Assembly: GCF_041431135.1 (NCBI RefSeq)
Contig: NZ_CP107799.1
Location: 4,960,001 to 5,024,000 of the forward strand
Source of the DNA: Streptomyces sp. NBC_00554
Lineage (GTDB): Bacteria; Actinomycetota; Actinomycetes; Streptomycetales; Streptomycetaceae
Direction: 5' to 3'
DNA: 64,000 nt
In this document: positions 25,904 through 36,009 of the stretch, in pieces
Layout of the letters: each line of letters opens with the position of its first letter
How positions within the stretch are numbered: position 1 is the stretch's first letter
The notes under the pieces: generated by a model
The model's input: the letters and a program-made list of their open reading frames with translations, nothing else
Told to the model about the DNA's origin: nothing
Database searches by the model: none
Program-made: the position numbers and the translations under genes

Positions 25904-27124
25904 CTACTTGTCCTCCCCTTCGTCCGCGAACGACGCCTGGTAGGCGGCGAACTGGGCCCGCTCCTCGTCGACGAGCGCGTGCCCGTCCGCGTACACGTTC
26001 TCGAAGATGGCGAAGTGGTCCGGGTCCGGCATGGCCCGTACGACTTCGCGTACTCGTTTGCCCAACGCCTCGCTCTCGGCTTCGAGTTCCGCGAAAAATC
26101 CCTCGTCCGCGTGGTTTGAGGCCTCGAGATACGTGCGCATGCGCAGGATCGGGTCCTTCGCCTCCCAGGACTCGGTCTCCTCGTCGGCCCGGTACTTGGT
26201 CGGGTCGTCGGAGGTGGTGTGCGCGCCCATCCGGTAGGTGAACGCCTCCACGAGGGTGGGGCCCTCGCCGCGGCGGGCCCGCTCCAGGGCCCACTTGGTG
26301 ACGGCCAGGCAGGCGAGGACGTCGTTGCCGTCGACGCGGACGCCCGGGAAGCCGTAGCCCTGCGCGCGCTGGTAGAGCGGGACGCGGGTCTGCTTCTCGG
26401 TCGGCTCGGAGATGGCCCACTGGTTGTTCTGGCAGAAGAACACGACGGGGGCGTTGTAGACCGCGGAGAAGGTGAACGATTCGGCGACGTCGCCCTGGCT
26501 GGAGGCGCCGTCTCCGAAGTAGGCGATCACGGCCGAGTCGGCGCCGTCCTTGGTGATGCCCATGGCGTACCCGGTGGCGTGCAGGGTCTGCGAGCCGATG
26601 ACGATCGTGTACAGGTGGAAGTTGTTGGTGTTCGGGTCCCAGCCGCCGTTGTTCACGCCGCGGAACATGCCGAGCAGGTTGGTCGGGTCGACCCCGCGGC
26701 ACCAGGCGACGCCGTGCTCGCGGTAGGTCGGGAAGACGTAGTCGTCCTCGCGGGTGGCGCGCCCGGAGCCGATCTGGGCGGCCTCCTGGCCGAGCAGCGA
26801 GGCCCACAGGCCCAGCTCGCCCTGGCGCTGCAGGGAGGTGGCCTCGGCGTCGAAACGGCGGGTCAGCACCATGTCCCGGTACAGGCCGCGCAGCTCTTCG
26901 GGGGTGATGTCGGCGACGTACGGGTCGTACGTGGCGTCCTTGACCCGCTTGCCCTCGGGGGTCAGCAGCTGAATGAGTTCAGGGTCTGCGCCCGGTGACT
27001 TGTTTGCGCCGGTGCGCTTGGCACCGCTCGCGGCGCGCTTCGTCCCGGTCGTGCCGGTGCTTGCGGCGCTCTTCGTACCGGCGCTGCGTCGCGGCTTCTG
27101 CGCGGCAGTGCTCTCCACGGTCAC
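25904..27124 (-). CDS. bkdA1: Branched-chain 2-oxo acid dehydrogenase E1 alpha (operon 1)
   Basis: 406 residues from GTG 27124 with GGAGGAG six bases upstream. The ThDP motif is YFGDGASSQGD through CQNNQWAIS, and RMGAHTTSDDPTKYR is the phosphorylation-loop region. A Lys/Ala/Thr-rich extension of about 45 residues (KSAASTGTTGTKRAASGAKR) precedes the domain and is absent from the operon 2 copy; it looks disordered and could bind nucleic acid or lipid. First gene of the E1-alpha, E1-beta, E2 operon. No E3 is encoded, so a general lipoamide dehydrogenase is shared. Confidence 0.94.
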   Translation of the reverse strand: MTVESTAAQKPRRSAGTKSAASTGTTGTKRAASGAKRTGANKSPGADPELIQLLTPEGKRVKDATYDPYVADITPEELRGLYRDMVLTRRFDAEATSLQRQGELGLWASLLGQEAAQIGSGRATREDDYVFPTYREHGVAWCRGVDPTNLLGMFRGVNNGGWDPNTNNFHLYTIVIGSQTLHATGYAMGITKDGADSAVIAYFGDGASSQGDVAESFTFSAVYNAPVVFFCQNNQWAISEPTEKQTRVPLYQRAQGYGFPGVRVDGNDVLACLAVTKWALERARRGEGPTLVEAFTYRMGAHTTSDDPTKYRADEETESWEAKDPILRMRTYLEASNHADEGFFAELEAESEALGKRVREVVRAMPDPDHFAIFENVYADGHALVDEERAQFAAYQASFADEGEDK

Positions 27125-27278
27125 GTGTGCTCCTCCGTCGGTCCGGCCCCCGGGGTTGCCGGTCGGCCAGTGCGGCTCGCCTGCTCCAGTACCCGTGCAC
27201 GGGGTGGGTGCACTCGGCCGGGAACAGGCGTGACAGGTGCCCCGGCGAGCGCCCTGCAACAGCCACGTTACCCAGTGC

Positions 27279-27294
27279 TTCACAATTCTGTGAA
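27279..27294. promoter_or_regulatory. Dyad operator upstream of bkd operon 1
   Basis: TTCACA-ATTC-TGTGAA, perfect 6-base arms, 155-170 bases before the bkdA1 start. On the minus strand TTCACA, 18 bases, TAACGT could be the promoter, so the dyad may overlap the -35. The rest of the 27125-27480 gap is AT rich with no gene. Confidence 0.4.
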
Positions 27295-27480
27295 ACCCCG
27301 CCTGACCTGCGATTTTGCTCGGATTTCCAACTACTTTTTAGTCGGATCTCCAAGTACATCGCCTCGGTCGGGAACAGCCGCTGGTCACAGCGCTGGTAAC
27401 AGCCTTGCAGGGGGCCGGAACACCGGCACGTTATCCCGGTCACCCCTGGCACGGGAAGAGTTCACCCCGGGGCAGGGCCA

Positions 27481-28173
27481 ATGATCGTGTGTGACACTGA
27501 CACCGTGCGTGAAAACGGGAAAATCACCGTATTTCTCCTCGATGATCACGAGGTGGTCCGGCGCGGCGTCCATGAGCTGCTCTCGGTGGAGGACGACATC
27601 GAGGTGGTCGGCGAGGCCGGCACGGCGGCCGACGCCCTGGTACGGATTCCGGCCACCCACCCCGACGTCGCCATCTTGGACGTACGGCTCCCGGACGGCA
27701 GCGGCGTCGAGGTCTGCCGCGAGATCCGGTCCCAGGACGAGGACATCAAGTGCCTGATGCTGACCTCGTACGCCGACGACGAGGCCCTTTTCGACGCGAT
27801 CATGGCGGGCGCCTCGGGCTATGTGCTCAAGGCCATCCGTGGCAGCGAACTGCTCTCGGCCGTACGTGATGTCGCCGCCGGGAAGTCCCTGCTCGACCCG
27901 GTGGCCACCGCGCGCGTCCTGGAGCGGCTGCGCGAGGGGGGCGGCCCCAAGAGCGACGACAGGCTCGCGCACCTCACCGAGCAGGAGCGCAAGATCCTCG
28001 ACCTGATCGGCGAAGGGCTCACCAATCGCGTGATCGGCGAACGGCTGCATCTCGCCGAGAAGACGATCAAGAACTATGTGTCGAGCCTGCTGGCCAAACT
28101 GGGGATGGAGCGGCGGTCCCAGGCGGCCGCGTACGTCGCGCGTCTGCAGGTGGAGCAGGAGCAGCGGCACTAG
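27481..28173 (+). CDS. NarL/LuxR-family response regulator (orphan)
   Basis: 230 residues. Receiver domain (about 14-130) with acidic pocket DDHE, phospho-acceptor Asp in AILDVRLPDG (about 64), Thr/Ser in MLTSYADD and Lys in YVLKAIRG. The LuxR-type helix-turn-helix (about 165-225) contains LTEQERKILDLIGEGLTNRVIGERLHLAEKTIKNYVSSLLAKLG. No histidine kinase is adjacent, so it is orphan. ATG 27481 follows GGGGCAGGG; an in-frame GTG at 27505 is an alternative. From memory the matching S. coelicolor locus is also an orphan regulator, of NarL type. Confidence 0.93.
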   Translation: MIVCDTDTVRENGKITVFLLDDHEVVRRGVHELLSVEDDIEVVGEAGTAADALVRIPATHPDVAILDVRLPDGSGVEVCREIRSQDEDIKCLMLTSYADDEALFDAIMAGASGYVLKAIRGSELLSAVRDVAAGKSLLDPVATARVLERLREGGGPKSDDRLAHLTEQERKILDLIGEGLTNRVIGERLHLAEKTIKNYVSSLLAKLGMERRSQAAAYVARLQVEQEQRH

Positions 28174-28224
28174 TCGCAGCGTCGCCGGTGATGGGGAAGC
28201 CCTTCGGGACTTATGGCCCCCCTA

Positions 28225-28257
28225 CAGGAGACGGGTGGCCCTTTTCCCGCTCTCCTG
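28225..28257 (+). terminator. Hairpin after response regulator
   Basis: CAGGAGA/TCTCCTG outer arms and CGGG/CCCG inner arms with one bulged base, between the regulator and the next gene. Confidence 0.45.
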
Positions 28258-28276
28258 GGTACCGGAAATTGGTCGT

Positions 28277-28711
28277 ATGCCCGACGAACAGCCGGACGAC
28301 ATTCAGCTCGCCGTGGAACTGATCGGCCGCACCGACTACGGCCGGGTGGCCACCAGCATGCGCGCGCTGCCCTTCCTCGCGTTCGCCCGGCACATCGTGG
28401 CCGACGGCCGCGTCCTGCTGCGGATGCCCCGGAACTGCGGCTACCACCAGGCCTGCGCCGGCAGCGTCGTCGCGTACGGCACCGACAACCTGAGCTCCGC
28501 ACGGCCGGGGGAGAGCCTGTGGTCCGTGCAGGTCGTCGGCCGGTGCGAGACCATCGAGCCGACCGCGGCGCAGCTGGAACGTTTCGGTCCCGCGCCGCGC
28601 CTGGTGGACGGCGAGCCCTACGAGCCGGTCTATCTGGGCATCGAGCCGCAGTTCTCCACCGTGCATTCGACGGACGGTGGCCTGGAACGGCGGTTCCAGC
28701 ACGTTCTGTGA
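28277..28711 (+). CDS. Pyridoxamine 5'-phosphate oxidase-like flavin/F420-binding protein
   Basis: 144 residues, split-barrel fold: YGRVATSMRALPFLAFARHIVADGRVLLRMP, then SLWSVQVVGRCETIEPT and YLGIEPQFSTVHSTDG. Such proteins bind FMN, F420 or heme and are common near dormancy-type regulators in actinobacteria. No signature pinpoints the reaction. ATG 28277 chosen where the domain begins; GGAAATTGG lies upstream. Same orientation as the response regulator, separated by a hairpin. Confidence 0.8.
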   Translation: MPDEQPDDIQLAVELIGRTDYGRVATSMRALPFLAFARHIVADGRVLLRMPRNCGYHQACAGSVVAYGTDNLSSARPGESLWSVQVVGRCETIEPTAAQLERFGPAPRLVDGEPYEPVYLGIEPQFSTVHSTDGGLERRFQHVL

Positions 28712-28787
28712 CCGATGTTGCATACAGGGCGACTGTCTGTGACAAACGCAAGGTCAGGGGCCAGTTGAGTGCCCTAGCATCTGCCGC

Positions 28788-29819
28788 GTGCCGCGCTCTT
28801 CTGTACCACCCCCTGTGTCTTTCGCGCCCCCTCTGGGCGCCCTCCTCCGCCAGTACTCCGCCGGGTCCGCGCTGACCTGCGAACCCGTCGAAGAGGGGCT
28901 GCTCAACCGCGGCTACCGGCTGCGCACCACCCGCGGCAGGTACTTCCTCAAGCACCATTTCGACCCCGAGACCGCCGACCCCGTCGCGATCGCCCGCCAG
29001 CACCGGGCGACCCAGCGCCTCGCGGACCTCGGCGTCCCGGTCGCCCCGCCGCTGACCGGCACCGACGGGCGTACGGTCGCCGTCGTCGGGGGCCACGCGT
29101 ACGCGCTGCACCCGTGGGTCGACGGACGGCACCGGCACGGCGGCCAGCTCACCACGGAGCAGTGTGCGCGGCTGGGGGCGCTCCTGGGCGTCGTCCACGC
29201 GAGCCTGGAGCAGGTGATGCCCACGGAGGGACGCGGGCCCGCGGAGCCGGCCGACGGCGCCGACCCGGCCGACACCTTCGCGCTCATCGACCACCTGCTC
29301 GCCCAGGTACGCCGCCACCGGCCGCCCGACGCCTTCGACGAACTGGCCAGGCACCGGCTCCTGGAACGGCGCGCCCTCCTGGAGCGGCATGCGGACCGAC
29401 GGCCTCCGCGGGGCGGTTCGGTGGGCTGGGTGCACGGCGACTTCCACCCGTTCAACCTGCTCTACCGCGACGGCGAACCGGCCGCGATCGTCGACTGGGA
29501 CCGGCTGGGCGTCCAGCCTCGCGCCGAGGAGGCGGTACGCGCCGCGGTGATCTTCTTCGTACAGCCCGTCGGCGCGCTCGACCTGGCCAAAGTGCGGGCC
29601 TACGCGCGCGCGTACCGGCGTACCGCGGGCGCGACCCCCTCCGAACTCGCCGCCGCCGTGCACCGCGTGTGGTGGGAGCGCCTCAACGACTTCTGGATAC
29701 TGCGCTGGCACTACGAGCGGGGGGACACCCGCGCCGATCCGCAGTTCCCGGCGGCGTCGGCGCTGGCGGTGTGGTGGACCCGGGAGTACGAGCCGGTGTG
29801 CGAGGCGTTCGCGGGGTGA
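28788..29819 (+). CDS. Aminoglycoside phosphotransferase (APH)-fold kinase
   Basis: 343 residues. APH/homoserine-kinase-like fold: N-lobe RYFLKHHF (ATP Lys), catalytic loop WVHGDFHPFNLLYRDGEP with His-Gly-Asp and Asn, and metal-binding Asp in AIVDWDRLG. Substrate not identifiable; aminoglycosides are not implied. GTG start 28788; TAGCAT ends seven bases upstream with no ribosome site, consistent with a leaderless message. Convergent with the kinase gene at 29916. Confidence 0.87.
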   Translation: MPRSSVPPPVSFAPPLGALLRQYSAGSALTCEPVEEGLLNRGYRLRTTRGRYFLKHHFDPETADPVAIARQHRATQRLADLGVPVAPPLTGTDGRTVAVVGGHAYALHPWVDGRHRHGGQLTTEQCARLGALLGVVHASLEQVMPTEGRGPAEPADGADPADTFALIDHLLAQVRRHRPPDAFDELARHRLLERRALLERHADRRPPRGGSVGWVHGDFHPFNLLYRDGEPAAIVDWDRLGVQPRAEEAVRAAVIFFVQPVGALDLAKVRAYARAYRRTAGATPSELAAAVHRVWWERLNDFWILRWHYERGDTRADPQFPAASALAVWWTREYEPVCEAFAG

Positions 29820-29853
29820 CCTGCGGATGCCACTGGGTGGGCCGCCGCAAACG

Positions 29854-29898
29854 GCACGCGCGCGTGGAGCCCGTTTCGGGCCGCACGCGCGCGTGGAG
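29854..29898. repeat. Tandem pair of GCACGCGCGCGTGGAG
   Basis: The 16-mer occurs at 29854-29869 and 29883-29898 (29-base period) between convergent stops, each with the palindrome CACGCGCGCGTG. Further copies of the 15-mer core lie at 51163-51177 and 51784-51798 (minus strand). Confidence 0.8.
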
Positions 29899-29915
29899 GG
29901 TGTTTGTCCGGCGGG

Positions 29916-31484
<1,569 letters not shown>

Positions 31485-31760
31485 CAGTCCTCGCCGTCGT
31501 TTCTGCCCGCGGTCTGCGCGGTGGTTGTTACGGTCTCCGTCGGGCCACGCTACAGGCTCCGCGCAAGGCGCCGGTCCGAGACGGAAGTGGGATGGACCGG
31601 CCATCCAACCCGTCCCGGGTGCCCGCGTGCAAATCCTGTGTACCGCCCGTACGGCACCTGTAACGCTTCCGCGACGCTTCTTTCGCAGACGGTCACGGAA
31701 CGGGCACCGAGCTTGACGTGTCAGTGCCCTCGGGCAGACTTGGCCGAGAATGAGCCAATC

Positions 31761-31830
31761 GATCACCGAACACCGGCCGATCACCGGGCAGATCACACAT
31801 TCGATCACGACAATCGAGTCATCGAGTCAC
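31761..31830. promoter_or_regulatory. Direct-repeat array between divergent kinase genes
   Basis: GATCAC at 31761, 31779, 31791 and 31803, then GAGTCA at 31816 and 31824: six related hexamers in 70 bases, mostly spaced 12-18. The array lies 53-122 bases before the PASTA kinase start. The 398-base gap between the kinases otherwise shows no gene. Confidence 0.45.
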
Positions 31831-31882
31831 GGACCGCGGGGGCGACCAGCCGCTTCCGCCGCGCCGATGGGGGACGCAGAAG

Positions 31883-33535
31883 ATGAGCCAGGACGGCGCA
31901 CAGGGCCGGTACGCGGGGCGTGCGGTCGCCGGCGGCCGCTACCAGCTGCGTGATCTGCTCGGCGAGGGCGGCATGGCCTCGGTCCACCTCGCGTACGACT
32001 CGGTGCTCGACCGCCAGGTCGCGATCAAGACCCTGCACACCGAACTCGGCCGCGAGCAGGCCTTCCGCGAGCGGTTCCGCCGCGAGGCCCAAGCGGTGGC
32101 GAAGCTCACGCACACGAACATCGTCTCGGTCTTCGACACCGGCGAGGACGTCCTGGACGGCATGACGACGCCGTACATCGTCATGGAGTACGTCGAGGGC
32201 CGCCCGCTCGGCTCCGTGCTCGACCAGGACATCGCGCAGTACGGCGCCATGCCCGCCGACAAGGCGCTCAAGATCACCGCGGATGTGCTGGCCGCCCTGG
32301 AGATCAGCCACGAGATGGGCCTGGTCCACCGGGACATCAAGCCGGGCAACGTGATGATGACGAAGCGCAACGTCGTCAAGGTGATGGACTTCGGCATCGC
32401 CCGCGCCATGCAGTCCGGTGTCACCTCGATGACCCAGACCGGCATGGTCGTCGGCACCCCGCAGTACCTCTCCCCGGAGCAGGCCCTCGGCAGAGGCGTG
32501 GACGCCAGATCCGACCTGTACTCCGTCGGCATCATGCTGTTCCAACTCACCACCGGACGGCTTCCGTTCGAGGCGGACTCGCCGCTGGCCATCGCGTACG
32601 CGCATGTGCAGGAGCAGCCGGTCGCGCCCTCCTCGGTGAACCGCTCGCTGCCCCCGGCCGTGGACGCACTGGTCGCCCGCGCGCTGAAGAAGAACCCGAA
32701 CGAGCGGTTTCCCAGCGCCGAGGCGATGCGCGACGAGTGCATGCGCGTGTCCCAGTCGCTGCACTCCGCCGCGCCGAGCATCGTGCCCGGCGCCCAGACG
32801 TCGAGCGGCGCGGGCGTAGCGTCCGCGGTCTTCCCGCCCGTCGACCAGGCGGCTCCGGCACCGGGTCCGGTCCAGACGCCGTACCAGCCGGGTGCCTACG
32901 GTCCGCCGACCCCGGCGCCCACACCGCCGCCCACCCCGCAGCCGGCTCCGTCGTACGGCTATCCGCAGCAGGGCGGCTACCTGACGCCGCCGCAGACCTC
33001 GGCGTACTCCCCGCAGCAGGGCATCTCGACCCCGCCGCCGTACAACCTGGCGCCCCAGCACCCGACTCCTCACCCGGGAGGCTCCGGGGGCGGCCGCAAG
33101 AGCAACAAGGGAGTCGTCGTCGGCTCGATCGTGGTCGCGCTCGTCGCGATCGGCGGCCTGCTCACCGCACTCGCCCTGAACAGGAACGGTGACGACACCG
33201 GAGGCGGTACCGATCCCAGTCAGTCGGCGTCCGTGGTGGCGGGGCACAAGGGTCCGGACACGACGAAGACGATCGACACGGAGAAGTGCACGGAGCCGGA
33301 GGAGTCGTACAACGACGAGACCAAGATCCGGGTCCCGGACTTCTCGTACAAGTACATCCAGTCGGTGAAGTCCTGCTTCCAGGCCGCGGGTTGGCAGATG
33401 ACGATCAAGTACGTCAATGAGAACACCTACGGCGAGGGCACGGTCATGGACCAGTTCCCCTCCGACGGCACGGACGTCGACCCGCAGAACATGCCCGAGA
33501 TCGAGCTCAGTGTGTCGACGGGCGACCCGTCCTGA
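31883..33535 (+). CDS. Membrane Ser/Thr protein kinase with one PASTA-like domain
   Basis: 550 residues. Kinase domain (about 18-285): LLGEGGMASV glycine loop, Lys49, HRDIKPGN (Asp151), DFG (169-171), activation loop GVTSMTQTGMVVGTPQY. A Pro/Gln/Tyr-rich linker of about 120 residues leads to a membrane helix (VVVGSIVVALVAIGGLLTALAL, about 412-434). Outside, a single PASTA-like domain (KIRVPDFSYKYIQSVKSCFQAAGW..., last 70 residues) would bind cell-wall fragments. GGGGGACGCAGAAG precedes ATG 31883. The PASTA PknB of the fhaA-fhaB cluster should lie beyond the window end, so this is an additional kinase. Confidence 0.93.
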   Translation: MSQDGAQGRYAGRAVAGGRYQLRDLLGEGGMASVHLAYDSVLDRQVAIKTLHTELGREQAFRERFRREAQAVAKLTHTNIVSVFDTGEDVLDGMTTPYIVMEYVEGRPLGSVLDQDIAQYGAMPADKALKITADVLAALEISHEMGLVHRDIKPGNVMMTKRNVVKVMDFGIARAMQSGVTSMTQTGMVVGTPQYLSPEQALGRGVDARSDLYSVGIMLFQLTTGRLPFEADSPLAIAYAHVQEQPVAPSSVNRSLPPAVDALVARALKKNPNERFPSAEAMRDECMRVSQSLHSAAPSIVPGAQTSSGAGVASAVFPPVDQAAPAPGPVQTPYQPGAYGPPTPAPTPPPTPQPAPSYGYPQQGGYLTPPQTSAYSPQQGISTPPPYNLAPQHPTPHPGGSGGGRKSNKGVVVGSIVVALVAIGGLLTALALNRNGDDTGGGTDPSQSASVVAGHKGPDTTKTIDTEKCTEPEESYNDETKIRVPDFSYKYIQSVKSCFQAAGWQMTIKYVNENTYGEGTVMDQFPSDGTDVDPQNMPEIELSVSTGDPS

Positions 33536-33578
33536 CCTGCTTCCGGATCGTCCTGGTGATCCGTTTCTGACATGCGAG

Positions 33579-33604
33579 GGGCCCGGCACTTACGTGCCGG
33601 GCCC
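33579..33604. terminator. Bidirectional terminator
   Basis: GGGCCCGGCAC/GTGCCGGGCCC arms with TTAC loop, followed by a T-rich stretch, between the kinase and convergent bpa. Confidence 0.88.
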
Positions 33605-33650
33605 GTTTCGTTGTCCGGGTACCGCGGGGGCTGCAGTTACCGCCGGGGGG

Positions 33651-34202
33651 CTACAGGTACGGTCCGCCCGAACGGCCGCCCGTGCGGGGGTCCTCGTCGT
33701 CCTCGGCGCCGCCGACGCCCGGCGGGAGGGCTCGGCGCATCGACTCCAGCTGGGCCCTGGCCGCCATCTGCTGGGCGAACAGGGTCGTCTGGATCCCGTG
33801 GAAGAGGCCCTCGAGCCAGCCCACCAACTGTGCCTGTGCGATGCGCAGTTCGGCGTCCGAGGGGATCCCCTCGTCGGTGAACGGAAGGGAGAGGCGCTCG
33901 AGTTCGTCGACGAGGTCGGGGGCGAGTCCGTCCTCCAGCTCCTTCACGGAGCTCGCGTGGATCTCCTTGAGCCGGACCCGGCTCGCCTCGTCCAGAGGTG
34001 CCGCACGCACCTCCTCGAGCAGCTGCTTGATCATGCTGCCGATGCGCATCACCTTGGCGGGCTGTTCCACCATCTCCGTCACCGGGACCTCACGGGAGTC
34101 CTCGTCTCCGGTGCCACCGAGAGCCATTCCGTCCTGTCCTACGACCAGGATCTGAGGGTTCTCCGGCGACCTTTCGTTCCTCGGCATCTCCATGCCGTCC
34201 AT
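33651..34202 (-). CDS. bpa: Bacterial proteasome activator Bpa (DUF2587)
   Basis: 183 residues. Central four-helix domain (about 40-160: TEMVEQPAKVMRIGSMIKQLLEEVR, ASSVKELEDGLAPDLVDEL, IAQAQLVGWLEGLFHGIQTTL) matches the ring-forming Bpa/PafE family. The C-terminus is GGPYL, corresponding to the GQYL-type (HbYX-like) motif that inserts into the 20S proteasome alpha ring to open the gate without ATP. N- and C-terminal arms are acidic and disordered. ATG 34202, or 34193. Alone between two convergent or divergent genes; the proteasome genes themselves are not in the window. Confidence 0.9.
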   Translation of the reverse strand: MDGMEMPRNERSPENPQILVVGQDGMALGGTGDEDSREVPVTEMVEQPAKVMRIGSMIKQLLEEVRAAPLDEASRVRLKEIHASSVKELEDGLAPDLVDELERLSLPFTDEGIPSDAELRIAQAQLVGWLEGLFHGIQTTLFAQQMAARAQLESMRRALPPGVGGAEDDEDPRTGGRSGGPYL

Positions 34203-34301
34203 TGTCTACCACCCGTGCGCCGCCGAGATGCCGGGGCAAGGGGAGCGTGTGAGGCTTGACCCATTGATCTTGGGACTCCTCACCGGGAGGGGGTCACCGG
34301 C

Positions 34302-34784
34302 GTGACTCCATGGCTCCGGGCGGTGCGTGTGGTTCATGCGCCGCGTGCGCCGCGCGCGCTGTGCGTGGTGGGGCTGCTGCTGGCCCTGGCGACCGGGGGC
34401 GCGCACCTTTCGTACGCCGCCTCCGGCTCCGCGTCGTACGCCGCCGCCTACGCTCACGAGCCCAGTGCCGATGCCTCCCGCGCGGGGAGCCGTCCGGGAG
34501 AGGGCCGTGAGCGACCCGGGCGCGAGGAGCCGACAGGGCAGCCGGAGGCCGGGGTCGCGGAGCCGGCGTACCCGGATCGCGACCCCGCCGTCCCCGACAA
34601 CCTTGCGGCGAGCGCCGTCTCCGAGCCGTCGCCGGACGCCGCGATCCCCGTACGGCAGAGCGTCGTCCGCCCCGGGCCCGACCCGGAACCCGTACTCCGG
34701 ATCGTGCCCCTGGGCAGCGGGCTGATCCTGATCGGCCTGGGCCTGGGGCTGGCGTTCCTCGCCCTGCGGGTCCGGCGCGGCTGA
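34302..34784 (+). CDS. Hypothetical exported protein with C-terminal membrane anchor
   Basis: 160 residues. Signal-like N-terminus (APRALCVVGLLLALATGGAHLSYA, about 15-38). A polar Glu/Pro/Arg-rich middle follows, then a final hydrophobic helix (LGSGLILIGLGLGLAFLAL) ending in RVRRG. The layout looks like a wall or membrane-anchored surface protein, but there is no LPxTG sortase motif. GTG 34302 follows GGGAGGGGG. The last 18 bases of the coding region and the stop are repeated just downstream (34792-34813). Not recognised as any family. Confidence 0.7.
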   Translation: MTPWLRAVRVVHAPRAPRALCVVGLLLALATGGAHLSYAASGSASYAAAYAHEPSADASRAGSRPGEGRERPGREEPTGQPEAGVAEPAYPDRDPAVPDNLAASAVSEPSPDAAIPVRQSVVRPGPDPEPVLRIVPLGSGLILIGLGLGLAFLALRVRRG

Positions 34785-34813
34785 AACCGCGGCGGGTCCG
34801 GCGCGGCTGAAAC
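34766..34813. repeat. 22-base tandem duplication spanning a stop codon
   Basis: Units 34766-34787 and 34792-34813 are identical (start GCGGGTCCGGCG, end GGCTGAAAC), 26-base period. The first unit contains the TGA stop of the 34302 gene. Confidence 0.85.
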
Positions 34814-34832
34814 GGCTCGGGCAACGCGCTCC

Positions 34833-35813
34833 CTAGGGAGCGACAAGCAGCACCTTTCCGATGTGCCCGCTCCCCTCCAGCACCCGGTGGCCCTCCGCCG
34901 CGTCGTTCATCGGCAGCTCGCGGTCGACGATCGGGCGTACGTGGCCGGAGGCGATCAGCGGCCAGACATGCTCGCGTACGGCCGCGACGATCGCCGCCTT
35001 CTCCTCGACCGGGCGGATGCGCAGCGAGGTCGCGGTGACGGCGGCGCGCTTGCCGAGGAGGGTGGCGATGTTCAGCTCGCCCTTGACGCCGCCCTGCATG
35101 CCGATGATCGCGAGCCGTCCGTTGACGGCGAGTGCGCGGACGTTCCGGTCCAGGTACTTGGCGCCCATGTTGTCGAGGATGACGTCGGCGCCCGCGCCGT
35201 CCGTGGCCCGCTCGATCTCCTCGACGAAGTCCTGCTCGCGGTAGTTGATGAGGATGTCCGCGCCCAGCTCGGCGCAGAAGTCGAGCTTCTCCTTGGTACC
35301 GGCCGTGACCGCGACCCTCGCGCCGACGGCCTTCGCCAACTGGATCGCCATCGTGCCGATGCCGCTGGAGCCGCCGTGCACGAGCAGGGTCTCGCCGGGG
35401 CGCAGGTGCGACACCATGAAGACGTTCGACCAGACGGTGCAGGTCACCTCGGGCAGCGCGGCCGCGCGCCTGAGGTCCAGGCCCGCGGGCACGGGCAGCA
35501 GCTGACCGGCCGGAACGGCGACCTTCTCGGCGTATCCGCCGCCCGCGAGCAGCGCGCACACCTCGTCGCCGACCGTCCACCCGGAGACTCCGGGGCCGAT
35601 CCCGACGATGCGTCCCGCGCACTCGAGACCGGGGTACGGGGACGCGCCGGGCGGCGGGTTGTAGAAGCCCTGCCGTTGCAGCAGGTCGGCGCGGTTGACG
35701 GCGCTGGCCACCACTTCGACCAGCACTTCGCCCTCTCCGGGCACCGGGTCCGGGACCTCGTCCCACACCAGCGCCTCGGGCCCACCAGGTTCAGGAATCG
35801 TGATCGCGTACAT
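34833..35813 (-). CDS. NADPH:quinone oxidoreductase (zeta-crystallin type MDR)
   Basis: 326 residues, medium-chain reductase without structural zinc. Groes-like N-terminal domain (NRADLLQRQGFYNPPPGASPYPGLECAG) and Rossmann domain with LLVHGGSSGIGTMAIQLAKAVGARV for NADPH. The PIG3/TP53I3-like sequence LLQRQG(F/K)Y indicates reduction of o-quinones. ATG 35813 is where conserved sequence starts; an upstream in-frame extension of 19 codons lacks similarity to the family. Single gene, divergent from the ABC exporter. Confidence 0.9.
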   Translation of the reverse strand: MYAITIPEPGGPEALVWDEVPDPVPGEGEVLVEVVASAVNRADLLQRQGFYNPPPGASPYPGLECAGRIVGIGPGVSGWTVGDEVCALLAGGGYAEKVAVPAGQLLPVPAGLDLRRAAALPEVTCTVWSNVFMVSHLRPGETLLVHGGSSGIGTMAIQLAKAVGARVAVTAGTKEKLDFCAELGADILINYREQDFVEEIERATDGAGADVILDNMGAKYLDRNVRALAVNGRLAIIGMQGGVKGELNIATLLGKRAAVTATSLRIRPVEEKAAIVAAVREHVWPLIASGHVRPIVDRELPMNDAAEGHRVLEGSGHIGKVLLVAP

Positions 35814-36009
35814 GAGGGGGACGCTACTCCTCGCGGTAATTGGGATGCGCGGGTCCTCCGGGAGAGGCACGGTGGAGGCAAAGGAACCGTAAAGGCTCAG
35901 AGGGCGTGGAGACGGACAGCTGCGCGAATTGGTCCCTCGGGAGGCGATGAGTTCGCGTCACGGCGGCGGTCTTCCTTGCGTAACCCCGTACGCGGAAGGA
36001 CACCGAGAC

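Noticed and set aside
28788..29819. Aminoglycoside resistance gene
   Set aside because: Only the fold is shared; the substrate-binding region does not resemble known resistance kinases and context is housekeeping.
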